Assembly: GCA_049515175.1 (NCBI GenBank)
Contig: JBEKUI010000032.1
Span: forward strand, 1 to 23,825
Length of the DNA stretch: 23,825 bases
Source of the DNA: JACQNR01 sp049515175
GTDB lineage: Bacteria; Acidobacteriota; Terriglobia; UBA7540
Direction: 5' to 3'
In this document: positions 5,553-13,655 of the stretch, piece after piece
How positions within the stretch are numbered: position 1 is the first letter of the stretch
Layout: every line of letters begins with the position of its first letter
The notes under the pieces: generated by a model
Told to the model about the DNA's origin: nothing
Database searches by the model: none
The model's input: only the letters and a program-made list of their open reading frames with translations
Translations under genes and position numbers: made by a program

Positions 5553-7934
5553 GTGAAATCGAAAATCGAAAGTCAAAGGGCAACAGTCAGCAGTTGGCAG
5601 TCGGCAGTCGGCAGCCGAGAAGTCAGAAGGGCAACAACGCACCGCGAACCACAGACCACGGAAAACAGACGCTTTCAATCCGAAACCCAAAATCTAAAAT
5701 CCAAAATCGGAAGCCCCGAACCCCTATTCCTGGGCCTCGTCGTTTTGATGTTCATCGCCGCGACCGTCCGGGCAGCGACCCTGGAGGGCACGGTGCTCGA
5801 CCCCAGCGGCCGTGCGGTCCCCGCGGCGCACGTCGCACTGCTCGCGCCGATGGCGCCGCTGGCCGAAGCGGAGAGCAACGCGAACGGGCTGTACCGCTTC
5901 GCCCACCTCCGTGCCGGAAGCTATAGCGTCATGGCGACTGCTCCGGGGCTCACGAGCCCGAATACCAAAGTCGAGCTCACGGAGGATCAGACAACGACCG
6001 TGGATCTGCGCTTGGCGCTGAGTTCTCTCGAGCAGAGCGTGGTCGTCTCGGCATCACTGGGAGGAGGGATCGCCAGCCAAGTAGGGTCCAGCGTCAGCGT
6101 CCTTTCGGAGCAGGAGATTACCGACCAGGGGGCGCAGAACCTGCTGGAGGTGCTGCGGGGCGTTCCCGGCGTGGCGCTCACGCAGGCGGGCCGCCGGGGG
6201 GGCGCGACGGGCCTCTTCACACGCGGCGGGAATTCCAATTACAACCTGGTGATGATCGATGGCGTGCCGGTAAACCAGTTCGGAGGCGACTTCGACTTCG
6301 CTTCCCTTCCTGCCGACGGCCTGGAGCAGGTCGAAATTGTGCGCGGCCCGCAGAGCGCAATTTACGGATCCAATGCCGTAAGCGGCGTGGTGAACGTCGT
6401 TACCCAGCACGGGCAGGGCGCGCCGCACTTCAGCATACTGGCCGAGGGCGGCAGTTTCACCACACGGCGCTTTGCCACGAGCGGCAGTGGCCTCAGCCAC
6501 GGCTTGAGCTGGGCCTACCACGTCTCGCGGCTCGATTCCGGCGGTGTGGTTCGCAATGACAATTACCGCAACCAGACGGCCTTCTTCAGCCTCGCCTACT
6601 CGCGCAGCCCCCGACGGCAGGTCGATTTCCACTTTTTCGGCAATGCCAACGACGCCGGCGCGCCCGGCCCCTATGGCTCCGACCCCTTGGGATTGTACGG
6701 CGGCATCGACAAGATCTCGCGCGACAAGCAGAACCTGTTTGGGTATCAAGTGAGCTACGCGGAGCAAGTGTCGGGGCGTTTCCGCCAGGTGGTCACGGCG
6801 GACGTGGCGCCCAATCGGTACTACTTCCGCTCCCCCTACGGCGACTCTTACTCGAATAACCTCCGCGCCGTGGTAAACACGCGGAGCGAAATCACGGTTT
6901 CCAGGCGCGACTTTCTGGTGGCGGGATTCGAATACAATCGCGAGCAAATTAAGAATACCTACATCACGGACGCAACCTCTACTCCCTTCCTTCTCCCCCG
7001 GACGAGCCTTGCCTACTTCGCCGAGAACCGGTGGAACCCCTCGCGCCGGTGGATGGTGATTGGCGGCGTGCGGCTCGATAACATTCGCACGCACGCCCTT
7101 CCCTCCGACGCCTTTGACTATCGGCCCCTGCTGCCGGCCAACTCGATTCTTCAGGCGAACCCGCACCTCTCAGTGGCATTCCTCGCTCGAGAAGGCGCGG
7201 GGAGCTCAGGGCAGGTTGGCGCGACGCGCCTGCATGGTTCTTCCGGCACCGGAATCCGGCCGCCCAGCGGCTTCGATCTCGCCTTCACCAATAACCCCCG
7301 TTTAAGGCCGGAGAAAACGTTGAGCTTTGATTCCGGCGTCGAGCAGCGACTAGCGAACGACCGTTTGGTACTGGATGCGACGTACTTTTTCAATCGCTTC
7401 AAGGATCAGATCGTGACCCTCGGCGGCTCGCTGACCAACCTCAGCAGTTTCGTTTCCGACAATCTCGCCAATGCGCGGGCCCACGGCCTGGAAACGTCAG
7501 TACGGTTCCGGCCGAGACGCTCGCTCGAGTTCTCCGGCGCCTACACGCGGCTCAACTCCGCCATCCTCGCGCTCGACGGTTCAGCTCTTGTCCAGTCTCC
7601 CTTCGAGGTCGGGCAGCAACTGACTCGCCGGCCCAAGAATTCCGGCGCTTTCAACGCCACCTGGTATCACGGCCGCCTGACCCTTAACCTGAATGGTTAT
7701 GCGCGTGGAAAGACGCTCGACGTCGAACCGAATTACGGCGCCTCTGCCGGGTTTTTCACCAACAAGGGATACATCTTGGCGAACACCGGAGCTGCCTACC
7801 GGCTCGGCCACGGCGTGGAACTCTACGGACGGTTGAACAACTTCCTCAATCAAAAGTATGAGGAGGCGTACGGCTATCCTTCCCTGCACTTGAACTTTTT
7901 AGCGGGGGTGAGGTTCGCATTCAACGTGGAGTGA
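5553..7934 (+). CDS. TonB-dependent receptor, probable corrinoid uptake (BtuB-like)
   Basis: This 793-residue outer-membrane protein starts with a long polar stretch (residues 1-56), then a hydrophobic signal core (about 57-74, ending VRA). Next come a carboxypeptidase-regulatory-like beta-sandwich (about 75-160), the plug (about 180-290, with MIDGVPVNQFGG, VEIVRGPQSAIYGSNAVSGVVNV) and a beta-barrel ending in an aromatic-rich strand. It would import a large ligand using TonB energy. The cobalamin riboswitch upstream points to vitamin B12 or a related corrinoid. The GTG at 5553 is chosen because AAGGAGT lies 6 nt upstream and is the target of the regulatory hairpin. An in-frame ATG at 5748 would cut through the signal core. 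The polar leader is encoded by degenerate heptamer repeats, which is unusual. Confidence 0.9.
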   Translation: MKSKIESQRATVSSWQSAVGSREVRRATTHREPQTTENRRFQSETQNLKSKIGSPEPLFLGLVVLMFIAATVRAATLEGTVLDPSGRAVPAAHVALLAPMAPLAEAESNANGLYRFAHLRAGSYSVMATAPGLTSPNTKVELTEDQTTTVDLRLALSSLEQSVVVSASLGGGIASQVGSSVSVLSEQEITDQGAQNLLEVLRGVPGVALTQAGRRGGATGLFTRGGNSNYNLVMIDGVPVNQFGGDFDFASLPADGLEQVEIVRGPQSAIYGSNAVSGVVNVVTQHGQGAPHFSILAEGGSFTTRRFATSGSGLSHGLSWAYHVSRLDSGGVVRNDNYRNQTAFFSLAYSRSPRRQVDFHFFGNANDAGAPGPYGSDPLGLYGGIDKISRDKQNLFGYQVSYAEQVSGRFRQVVTADVAPNRYYFRSPYGDSYSNNLRAVVNTRSEITVSRRDFLVAGFEYNREQIKNTYITDATSTPFLLPRTSLAYFAENRWNPSRRWMVIGGVRLDNIRTHALPSDAFDYRPLLPANSILQANPHLSVAFLAREGAGSSGQVGATRLHGSSGTGIRPPSGFDLAFTNNPRLRPEKTLSFDSGVEQRLANDRLVLDATYFFNRFKDQIVTLGGSLTNLSSFVSDNLANARAHGLETSVRFRPRRSLEFSGAYTRLNSAILALDGSALVQSPFEVGQQLTRRPKNSGAFNATWYHGRLTLNLNGYARGKTLDVEPNYGASAGFFTNKGYILANTGAAYRLGHGVELYGRLNNFLNQKYEEAYGYPSLHLNFLAGVRFAFNVE
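5555..5718 (+). repeat. Three degenerate heptamer tandem arrays inside the receptor gene start
   Basis: There are three different 7-bp arrays. Units GAAATCG, AAAATCG and AAAGTCA lie at 5555-5575. CAGTCAG, CAGTTGG, CAGTCGG, CAGTCGG and CAGCCGA lie at 5584-5618, fading into GAAGTCA and GAAGGGC (to 5632). AATCCGA, AACCCAA, AATCTAA, AATCCAA and AATCGGA lie at 5677-5711. All are read in frame as the receptor's N-terminal leader without a stop codon. They resemble in type the short tandemly repeated heptamers described in cyanobacteria. Confidence 0.8.
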
Positions 7935-8002
7935 GGGAGCGAGCCGCAGGCAGCAGGAGTGGAATGCCGTAATTCGATGCGGCGGAGTCCAGGCGGCAGC
8001 TA

Positions 8003-8114
8003 GTGCCGTTCCAACTTATCTGGGCTAATCCTGGTCCGTGAGGTTAACCCAAGTCTTTGATCTCAGGGTGCATAACGAGGTGTAGTACATAGGCGAATTA
8101 AGTTGGAACGGCAC
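8003..8114. mobile_element. 112-bp non-coding inverted-repeat element (MITE, IS630/mariner-type target)
   Basis: Perfect 16-bp terminal inverted repeats begin GTGCCGTTCCAACTTA (8003-8018) and are mirrored at 8099-8114. Each end is flanked by TA (8001-8002 and 8115-8116). The outer bases are C (8000) and G (8117), so the empty site reads CTAG. TA duplication within CTAG is the known target preference of IS630-family transposases. The 80-bp interior encodes nothing evident. A transposase supplied elsewhere in the genome would be needed for movement. Confidence 0.75.
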
Positions 8115-8353
8115 TAGATGAGTCCGCCGTCCTGGCGGTGCGTTCGCCAGCAATAGAACTGCTGCACGGCGATAGAGAGCACACAAATGCCGCCGGCAAC
8201 AAACACACTGCCTTCGGCGAGACCTCCAAGGACGTCCTGACTCTCTGTGATGCGGTGGTGGAGCGTGACGCCAATGATGATGCCGTGGACCAGCAACCAG
8301 ATGCCCATCAACGCGGTGAGAATGAGACCGAGGACCCGGAGCGCGGTCTTCAT
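8114..8353 (-). CDS. Small two-helix membrane protein, hypothetical
   Basis: This 79-residue protein has two clear hydrophobic segments (about residues 7-28 and 46-64). A polar loop joins them, and a short basic tail ends RTHRQDGGLI. I do not recognise a family. The ATG at 8353 has only a weak AGG upstream. Its TAG stop is formed from the TA duplication and terminal C of the inverted-repeat element. The same TAG would exist without the insertion, so the protein is unchanged. It is on the strand opposite to both neighbours. Membrane character and alternating hydrophobicity favour a real gene over a chance frame. Confidence 0.55.
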   Translation of the reverse strand: MKTALRVLGLILTALMGIWLLVHGIIIGVTLHHRITESQDVLGGLAEGSVFVAGGICVLSIAVQQFYCWRTHRQDGGLI

Positions 8354-8625
8354 GAGAGGCCTGTCCGGAAGGATTCGCAGCTTCCCTTGCGCGGTTAAGC
8401 TGTCCAGACGAGAGCTTCTTACACCCGATGCCGTCTGATGTCAATCGCCAGGACTGGCGGGACCATTTAACCCTCGGCGTACCCAACCGGCGGCTTGGCG
8501 ATACTTTCTCCCCAAATCACACCAAAAATGGCGCGGGGGGGATTCTCCCCACGTGAAAAACGCAAGTGTCCTCTCTCCTTCCATTGCCAAAAGGGTTATC
8601 ATAGGTTCGCCAAGAAGAGGTGACG

Positions 8626-9492
8626 ATGGCTTGGGCGACGGCACACACTCATTTGTTGGGCTGGTTGCTGGCGTTGGGAGTTCTGGCGCCACAACAGCCG
8701 GAAGTCCTGAGCGCGGACCTCACACCGGAAACCATCGAGGGTTTCAATCGCTACGTTGCGGCCACTGAAGCCCGGATCGACGCAGAGCTGAAAAGACCCC
8801 AGGCATTTCTCTACCTCGAAGGCCTCCGTGAGCCCCAGCGCGGCCAGGCGCTGACCCTGCTCAAGCGCGGCGAGATCTACATGGAGCGCCTGCAGACGCA
8901 CGACGCCTCCGGGAGGGACTTGAAGACTCCCGACGGACTCATCCATCACTGGGTGGGTGCCGTGTTCGTCCCCTGTGCCAACCTGCAACAGACGCTGGAC
9001 CTTGTGCAGGACTATGACCACCACCAGGATATCTACAAGCCGGAAGTTATACGGTCCAAGTTGGTCAGCCACAGCGGGAATGACTTCAAGATCTTCTATC
9101 GCCTGCGGAAGAAGAAGGTCATTGCCGTGACCTTGAACACCGACCACGACGTTCATTACTTCCTTGTGAGCGGCCAGCGCTGCTACAGCCGCTCCTACAC
9201 GACGCGGATTCAAGAAGTCGCGGACGCGGACACGCCCCGGGAACGTGAAAAGCCCGTCGGGCACGACGGGGGTTTCCTCTGGCGGATATATTCCTACTGG
9301 CGTTTTGAGGAGAAGGATAGCGGGGTCTATGTCGAGTGTGAATCGATCTCGCTGACGCGCGACATTCCCTGGATCGTCTCGCCCATCGTCAAACCCTTTG
9401 TCACCGACATTCCCAAGGAATCACTGCAGATGACCATGGGCTCAACCCGGCGAGCCCTGCTCCAGAAAGCTCCCGCCGCATGCGGCAAGTAG
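8626..9492 (+). CDS. Secreted SRPBCC/START-like hypothetical protein
   Basis: This 288-residue protein has an N-terminal signal-like segment (about residues 1-25, with LLGWLLALGVLA). A helical region follows (residues ~30-75), and then a domain that looks like an SRPBCC ligand-binding fold. In that domain, strands around VGAVFVPCANLQQTLDLVQDYDHH, DFKIFYRLRKKKVIAVTLNTDHDVHY and GVYVECESISLTRDIPW precede a long C-terminal helix. The function is unknown; such proteins usually bind lipids or other hydrophobic molecules. The ATG at 8626 is used because AGAGG lies 5 nt before it; a GTG two codons earlier is possible. A TATCAT (8597-8602) could be its -10. Its stop lies 6 bp from the convergent efflux pump gene. 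Confidence 0.75.
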   Translation: MAWATAHTHLLGWLLALGVLAPQQPEVLSADLTPETIEGFNRYVAATEARIDAELKRPQAFLYLEGLREPQRGQALTLLKRGEIYMERLQTHDASGRDLKTPDGLIHHWVGAVFVPCANLQQTLDLVQDYDHHQDIYKPEVIRSKLVSHSGNDFKIFYRLRKKKVIAVTLNTDHDVHYFLVSGQRCYSRSYTTRIQEVADADTPREREKPVGHDGGFLWRIYSYWRFEEKDSGVYVECESISLTRDIPWIVSPIVKPFVTDIPKESLQMTMGSTRRALLQKAPAACGK

Positions 9493-9498
9493 AATCCT

Positions 9499-12400
9499 TC
9501 ACGAATTCCCGCGTTCCAACAGCGAATAGAGCACCGGCATCACAAGAAGGGTGATGAAGGTGGAAAGTGCGAGGCCGCCCATCACCGCCACGGCGAGCGG
9601 CCGCTGCAACTCCGCCCCCGAACCCAGACCCAACGCCAGCGGCAACAATCCAAACAACGTGCACAGCGTGGTCATCAGAATCGGGCGCAGGCGAACCTTC
9701 CCCGCCTCGACGAGCGCCTCGCCCAGCGGCAGGCCCTGTTCTTCCCAGAGCTTGTGGACATACTCGAAGAGGATGATACCGTTCTTCACCACCAGGCCCA
9801 CCATCAGAATGATGCCCATGAAAGAGGAAACATTCAGGGCCGTACCCGTCGCGTAGAGGGTGGCAAAAACCCCCAGCAGAGAGAGCGGCGCGGCGGAAAG
9901 AATAATCAAGGACGGCCCAAAGGCCTGGAACTGGATTACCAAGACGATCAGGACAGCGGCGATGGCCAGGGCCAGCACGGCGAGCAGATCCCGGAAGGAG
10001 CTTTGCTGGCTCTCATAAAGCCCCCCGATTTCGTAGGTCGTTCCCACGGGAAACTGCATACCGTCGAGCACCTTCCGGACTTCCCCGATGGCGCTGCCCA
10101 GGCCCCGGCCCTCGAGCCGGGCAGTGACCGGCAACATCAGTCGGCCATTCTCGCGCCAAAGCTCGCTTTCACCGCGCACCTGCTCGATCTTCGCGACCGC
10201 GGTGATGGGAACGATCTGTTTCTGTGGAGTGACAATGGGAAACTGCCGCACGAAATCGTAGTTGTAGCGCTGCGAGTCGGGGAAGCGCACCCGCATGCTG
10301 ATGGTCCGGTCGGTCCGGCGCAATTCAGTGGCCTTCGCGCCCAGTAGGCCCGCGCTGATTTGCTGCGAGACCTGATCGACGGTCATGCCCAGTCTTCCCG
10401 CGCGCACGGGATCAACCTGAAACACGATCTGGGGATTCCCTTTCTGCAGGGCGCTGAAATCCACCAGGCCGGGAACCTTCTCGAGTTTCGCGGTGAGTTG
10501 TCCGGCCAGTTCCTCCAGCACGGGCATGCTGCTCCCGAAGAGTTTCACTTCGATGGGGCTGGGATTCCCCTCCATATCGCCGATCATGTCCTGCAAGAGT
10601 TGGATGAACTCGACGCGGGCGCCGGGAATCGTGGTGAGAATGTTGTGCCGCAATTCATCCATCGTTTCGTAGATGTCACGGTGGCGTTGGGACCGGGGTT
10701 TGAGCTTGACGACGACCTCTCCGGTGTTTTGCTCCGTGGCGAAGGGACCCATCTCCGCGCCCGTGCGGCGTAACGAGGTGGCCACTTCGGGCATCTTCCT
10801 GACCTGCTCCTCGATCAGGTGATCCACGCGGTTGGTCTCATCGAGGGAAGTTCCCGGCGCGGTCCAGCAATCGAGCACGAACCCGCCTTCATCCATTTCC
10901 GGCAGAAACCCCGTTTCAAGCCGGGTGAAGAAGAAGACCGCGAGCAGCAGCGACGCCCCCGCAGTGAGGGCGACGATCCCCCGGCGCCGGAGCGCCCATC
11001 GTACCGACCGTTCGTAGGCGAGGTTAATCGGACCGATGACGCTCGCGGAGGATGCGCGGTGGTGCTCGCCGGAAAGGAATCGCTGGGCAAGCACAGGAAT
11101 CAAGGTGACGGCGAGGAGGAGGGAGAGCAGGACAGCCACAACCAGCGTCAGACAGAGCGCCGTGAAAAACTCGCCGACCACCCCGCTCAGCAAAGTCAGG
11201 GGTGCAAACACCACGACGGTAGTGGCCGTCGAACCGACCACGGCGCCCAGCAGTTCCCCCGTTCCCTTCTCCGCCGCTTCCTGCGCGGATTCGCCCAGGC
11301 CCAGGTGGCGGTAGATGTTTTCAATAATGACGACCGCGTCGTCGATCACCAGCCCGATGGCGATGGCCAATCCCCCCAGCGACATCAAGTTGAGCGTGCC
11401 GCCGAAAAGCCGCATGAAGAAGAACGTGCCGATCACGGTGACCGGCAGGGTGATCGAAGCAATGAGCGTCGTCCGCCCCTCGCGGAGGAAGAGGAACAGG
11501 ACGAAGACCGCCAGGAGGCCGCCAATGAGGACCGCCTCGAGAATGCTCCGTACCGCCTCCCGCACGAATTCCGCCAGGTCGTAAACCAACGAGAGGTGCA
11601 GGGTGGGAGGAATCGCGGTGCCCAGGTTGGAGGCCAGCGCCTTGACATCGTCGGCCACCTGCAGGATGTTCCCGCCGATCTGGCGGGAGACGGAAATCAG
11701 CGCGCCGGGTTTGCCATTGGCGTAAACGAGGATGCGCGGGTCTTCGACACCATCGCGGACTTCGGCGACATCGCGCAGCCGCAGGGGCGCTTGGTCTTCG
11801 ACGTCCACCACGGTGTTGCGGATATCCTCCAGGCTCTCATACTGGCCGTTGGCCAGCACCAGGTAGCGCGCGTAGTCCTTGTCCAGCCGCCCCACAGAGG
11901 TCACATCATTGGTGGCGCGCAGGCGGTCCGCAATATCCACCAGCGTGAGCCGGTGCGCGAGCATCTTCTCCGGATCGACGAGGATCGAGACCTCGCGCGT
12001 CTCGCTGGCCTGCACGACCACATTCGCGACGCCGGGCACCCGGCTGAACAGGGGCCGCAAATCGTAGAAGGCGTGATCGCGCAGATCGGAACCGGGGACG
12101 TTCCCGTTGAGCGCCATCATCAGGATGGGCCAGGCGCTGGGGGTAATGCGCTCGACCGAAATCTCGGTGGTGGGCGGCAGTTCCCCGCGCACGTCACTCA
12201 TCTGCGCCTGGAGCAACTGCAGCGCGTATTGCATATCCATGTCGGGATTGAAGAGGACAGATATCTCGGTGGCGCCCCGAATCGTTCGGGAGCGAACGCG
12301 GCGCGCCCCGATCACCGTCCGCGCGGCCTCTTCCAGCGGGCGGGTGACCGTGAGCAACATGGTTTGCGGCGCCAGGTCCCCGGCGTGCGCCAGGATGACG

Positions 12401-12534
12401 ATGCGGGGAAAGGTCAGTTCGGGATAGATGTTGCTCGGCAGGCGGAAGGCCGCGATGGCCCCCGCCACGATGAGCAGCGCGGTCAGCAGAAGTACCGCCC
12501 GGCTGTTGCGCCGGCAGATCCGGGCGATGTTCAT
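9499..12534 (-). CDS. RND efflux pump, inner-membrane permease
   Basis: This 1011-residue permease has the duplicated RND layout: one N-terminal helix, a large periplasmic loop, a bundle of helices, then the same again. The proton-relay helix reads GLVIDDAVVIIEN with Asp398 and Asp399, as in the HAE (drug) group. The second periplasmic loop opens with GFLPEMDEG (542-550) and continues in a manner closer to the HME (CusA/CzcA) group. It would drive export of drugs, metals or other small toxicants using protons, with the adaptor and channel encoded directly upstream. Its ATG overlaps the adaptor's stop as ATGA, indicating translational coupling. Substrate cannot be read from the sequence. The gene is intact. 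Confidence 0.93.
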   Translation of the reverse strand: MNIARICRRNSRAVLLLTALLIVAGAIAAFRLPSNIYPELTFPRIVILAHAGDLAPQTMLLTVTRPLEEAARTVIGARRVRSRTIRGATEISVLFNPDMDMQYALQLLQAQMSDVRGELPPTTEISVERITPSAWPILMMALNGNVPGSDLRDHAFYDLRPLFSRVPGVANVVVQASETREVSILVDPEKMLAHRLTLVDIADRLRATNDVTSVGRLDKDYARYLVLANGQYESLEDIRNTVVDVEDQAPLRLRDVAEVRDGVEDPRILVYANGKPGALISVSRQIGGNILQVADDVKALASNLGTAIPPTLHLSLVYDLAEFVREAVRSILEAVLIGGLLAVFVLFLFLREGRTTLIASITLPVTVIGTFFFMRLFGGTLNLMSLGGLAIAIGLVIDDAVVIIENIYRHLGLGESAQEAAEKGTGELLGAVVGSTATTVVVFAPLTLLSGVVGEFFTALCLTLVVAVLLSLLLAVTLIPVLAQRFLSGEHHRASSASVIGPINLAYERSVRWALRRRGIVALTAGASLLLAVFFFTRLETGFLPEMDEGGFVLDCWTAPGTSLDETNRVDHLIEEQVRKMPEVATSLRRTGAEMGPFATEQNTGEVVVKLKPRSQRHRDIYETMDELRHNILTTIPGARVEFIQLLQDMIGDMEGNPSPIEVKLFGSSMPVLEELAGQLTAKLEKVPGLVDFSALQKGNPQIVFQVDPVRAGRLGMTVDQVSQQISAGLLGAKATELRRTDRTISMRVRFPDSQRYNYDFVRQFPIVTPQKQIVPITAVAKIEQVRGESELWRENGRLMLPVTARLEGRGLGSAIGEVRKVLDGMQFPVGTTYEIGGLYESQQSSFRDLLAVLALAIAAVLIVLVIQFQAFGPSLIILSAAPLSLLGVFATLYATGTALNVSSFMGIILMVGLVVKNGIILFEYVHKLWEEQGLPLGEALVEAGKVRLRPILMTTLCTLFGLLPLALGLGSGAELQRPLAVAVMGGLALSTFITLLVMPVLYSLLERGNS

Positions 12535-13655
12535 GGCTTGACCCTGACCTTGGCGTGCTCTCCCAGGCCGTAGCCGCCGGTGAGAATGACGGTATCCCCC
12601 GCCTCGACGCCGGAAAGCAATTCCACCTGCTGGGAGGTTTCCAGGCCCAGCTTCACGGGCACGGCGTCCGCAGTGTCGCCCGAGAGGCGGTACACCACTG
12701 TCTGATTCTTCTCATCCCGATACACCGCCTGAGGCGGGACGACGAGCGCCTGGAGGTGGGTTTCGATGGATGCCTGCGCGGTCAGGAACATGCCGAGCTT
12801 CAAGCCCCGCCCCGGATTGGGGAAGCGGATCCGCACCGTTCCCACGTTGGTGGAGGCGTCCACGGCCGGGGAGACAGCCACGACGCGCCCCTTGAAATCA
12901 TGGTCCGGAAACGCCTCGCTTCGGGCGGTGAGTTGGTCGCCGGCGTGAATGTGCGGCAGGTAGAGCGCCGGCACATTGCCGAAAAGTTCAAGTTCTCCCA
13001 AGGCGGCCACGTCCAGGATCGGCTGGGCAGCAGTCCCGTCCACCTGCTCACCGACGCTGAGGAGGCGTTTGACGACCACGCCATCAAGCGGCGCTCGGAC
13101 TTCCGTGCGCGCCAGTTGCAGGCGGGCCAGCGCCAGCGTCGCTTCCGCCTGACGCACAGCGGCTTCCGCCACATTCGCCTGCATGCGCGCGTCCTCCACA
13201 TCACGGCGAGCGGCTATGCCCCGTCCGAAGAGGTTTTCGTTGCGTTCCCGGTTGAGGCGGGCGTTCTCCAGGCTGGCTTTCGCCTGCGCCACGCCGGCCT
13301 CCGCCTGCTGGATCTGGTCGAGGAAAGACCGGTCATCGATCTTCGCCAGCAGGTCGCCCGATTTCACGCTGTCGCCCTCGCCCACCTCCATACGCGCGAC
13401 GCGCCCGGGCACCAGCGAGCTGACTTTCACATCCTGATTTGGCAAGGCGGCCAGCGTCCCGCTGACTGTGAGAGTCGAGTGGATGTCGGCGCGCGCGACG
13501 CGAGTCACGGTCACTTCCGCCACCACGGCAGGAGATTGGTCAGCGCTCGCGTCATCCGCGGAAGTCGGCCGGGCCCGGGAGCAGCCGATGAGGAGCAGGA
13601 GTCCCAGCCCCGGCACGAGGCCACTGAGAGTTTTCCGGATCTGTGCGAGATTCAT
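12531..13655 (-). CDS. RND efflux periplasmic adaptor (membrane fusion lipoprotein)
   Basis: This 374-residue adaptor has a lipoprotein signal with lipobox LIGC (Cys25), so it is probably anchored in the inner membrane by lipid. A biotinyl/lipoyl-like half follows (VPGRVARMEVGEGDSVKSGDLLAKIDD). After that come an alpha-helical hairpin (about residues 115-180, rich in Ala, Arg and Gln) and the returning lipoyl half (VRAPLDGVVVKRLLSVGEQV). A beta-barrel and a membrane-proximal domain (VVPPQAVYRDEKNQTVVYRL) complete it. It bridges the pump and the outer-membrane channel. It begins directly after the channel gene's TAA with no spacing and overlaps the pump gene by 4 bp. Confidence 0.93.
   Translation of the reverse strand: MNLAQIRKTLSGLVPGLGLLLLIGCSRARPTSADDASADQSPAVVAEVTVTRVARADIHSTLTVSGTLAALPNQDVKVSSLVPGRVARMEVGEGDSVKSGDLLAKIDDRSFLDQIQQAEAGVAQAKASLENARLNRERNENLFGRGIAARRDVEDARMQANVAEAAVRQAEATLALARLQLARTEVRAPLDGVVVKRLLSVGEQVDGTAAQPILDVAALGELELFGNVPALYLPHIHAGDQLTARSEAFPDHDFKGRVVAVSPAVDASTNVGTVRIRFPNPGRGLKLGMFLTAQASIETHLQALVVPPQAVYRDEKNQTVVYRLSGDTADAVPVKLGLETSQQVELLSGVEAGDTVILTGGYGLGEHAKVRVKP

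Noticed and set aside
5555..5718. CRISPR array
   Set aside because: The repeat units are only 7 bp and abut each other without unique spacers, and no cas gene is present.
6054..7166. Leftward open frame of 370 codons
   Set aside because: It is antisense to the plug and barrel of the TonB-dependent receptor and has no recognisable domain.
8003..8114. Intrinsic terminator for the receptor or the small membrane gene
   Set aside because: The arms are 80 nt apart and TA-flanked within a CTAG site, which fits a mobile element better than a terminator.
10819..12573. Long rightward open frame (584 codons) opposite the RND pump
   Set aside because: It is antisense to a clear 1011-residue RND permease and is rich in Arg, Asp, Gln and Gly as expected of a high-GC shadow frame; no family features.
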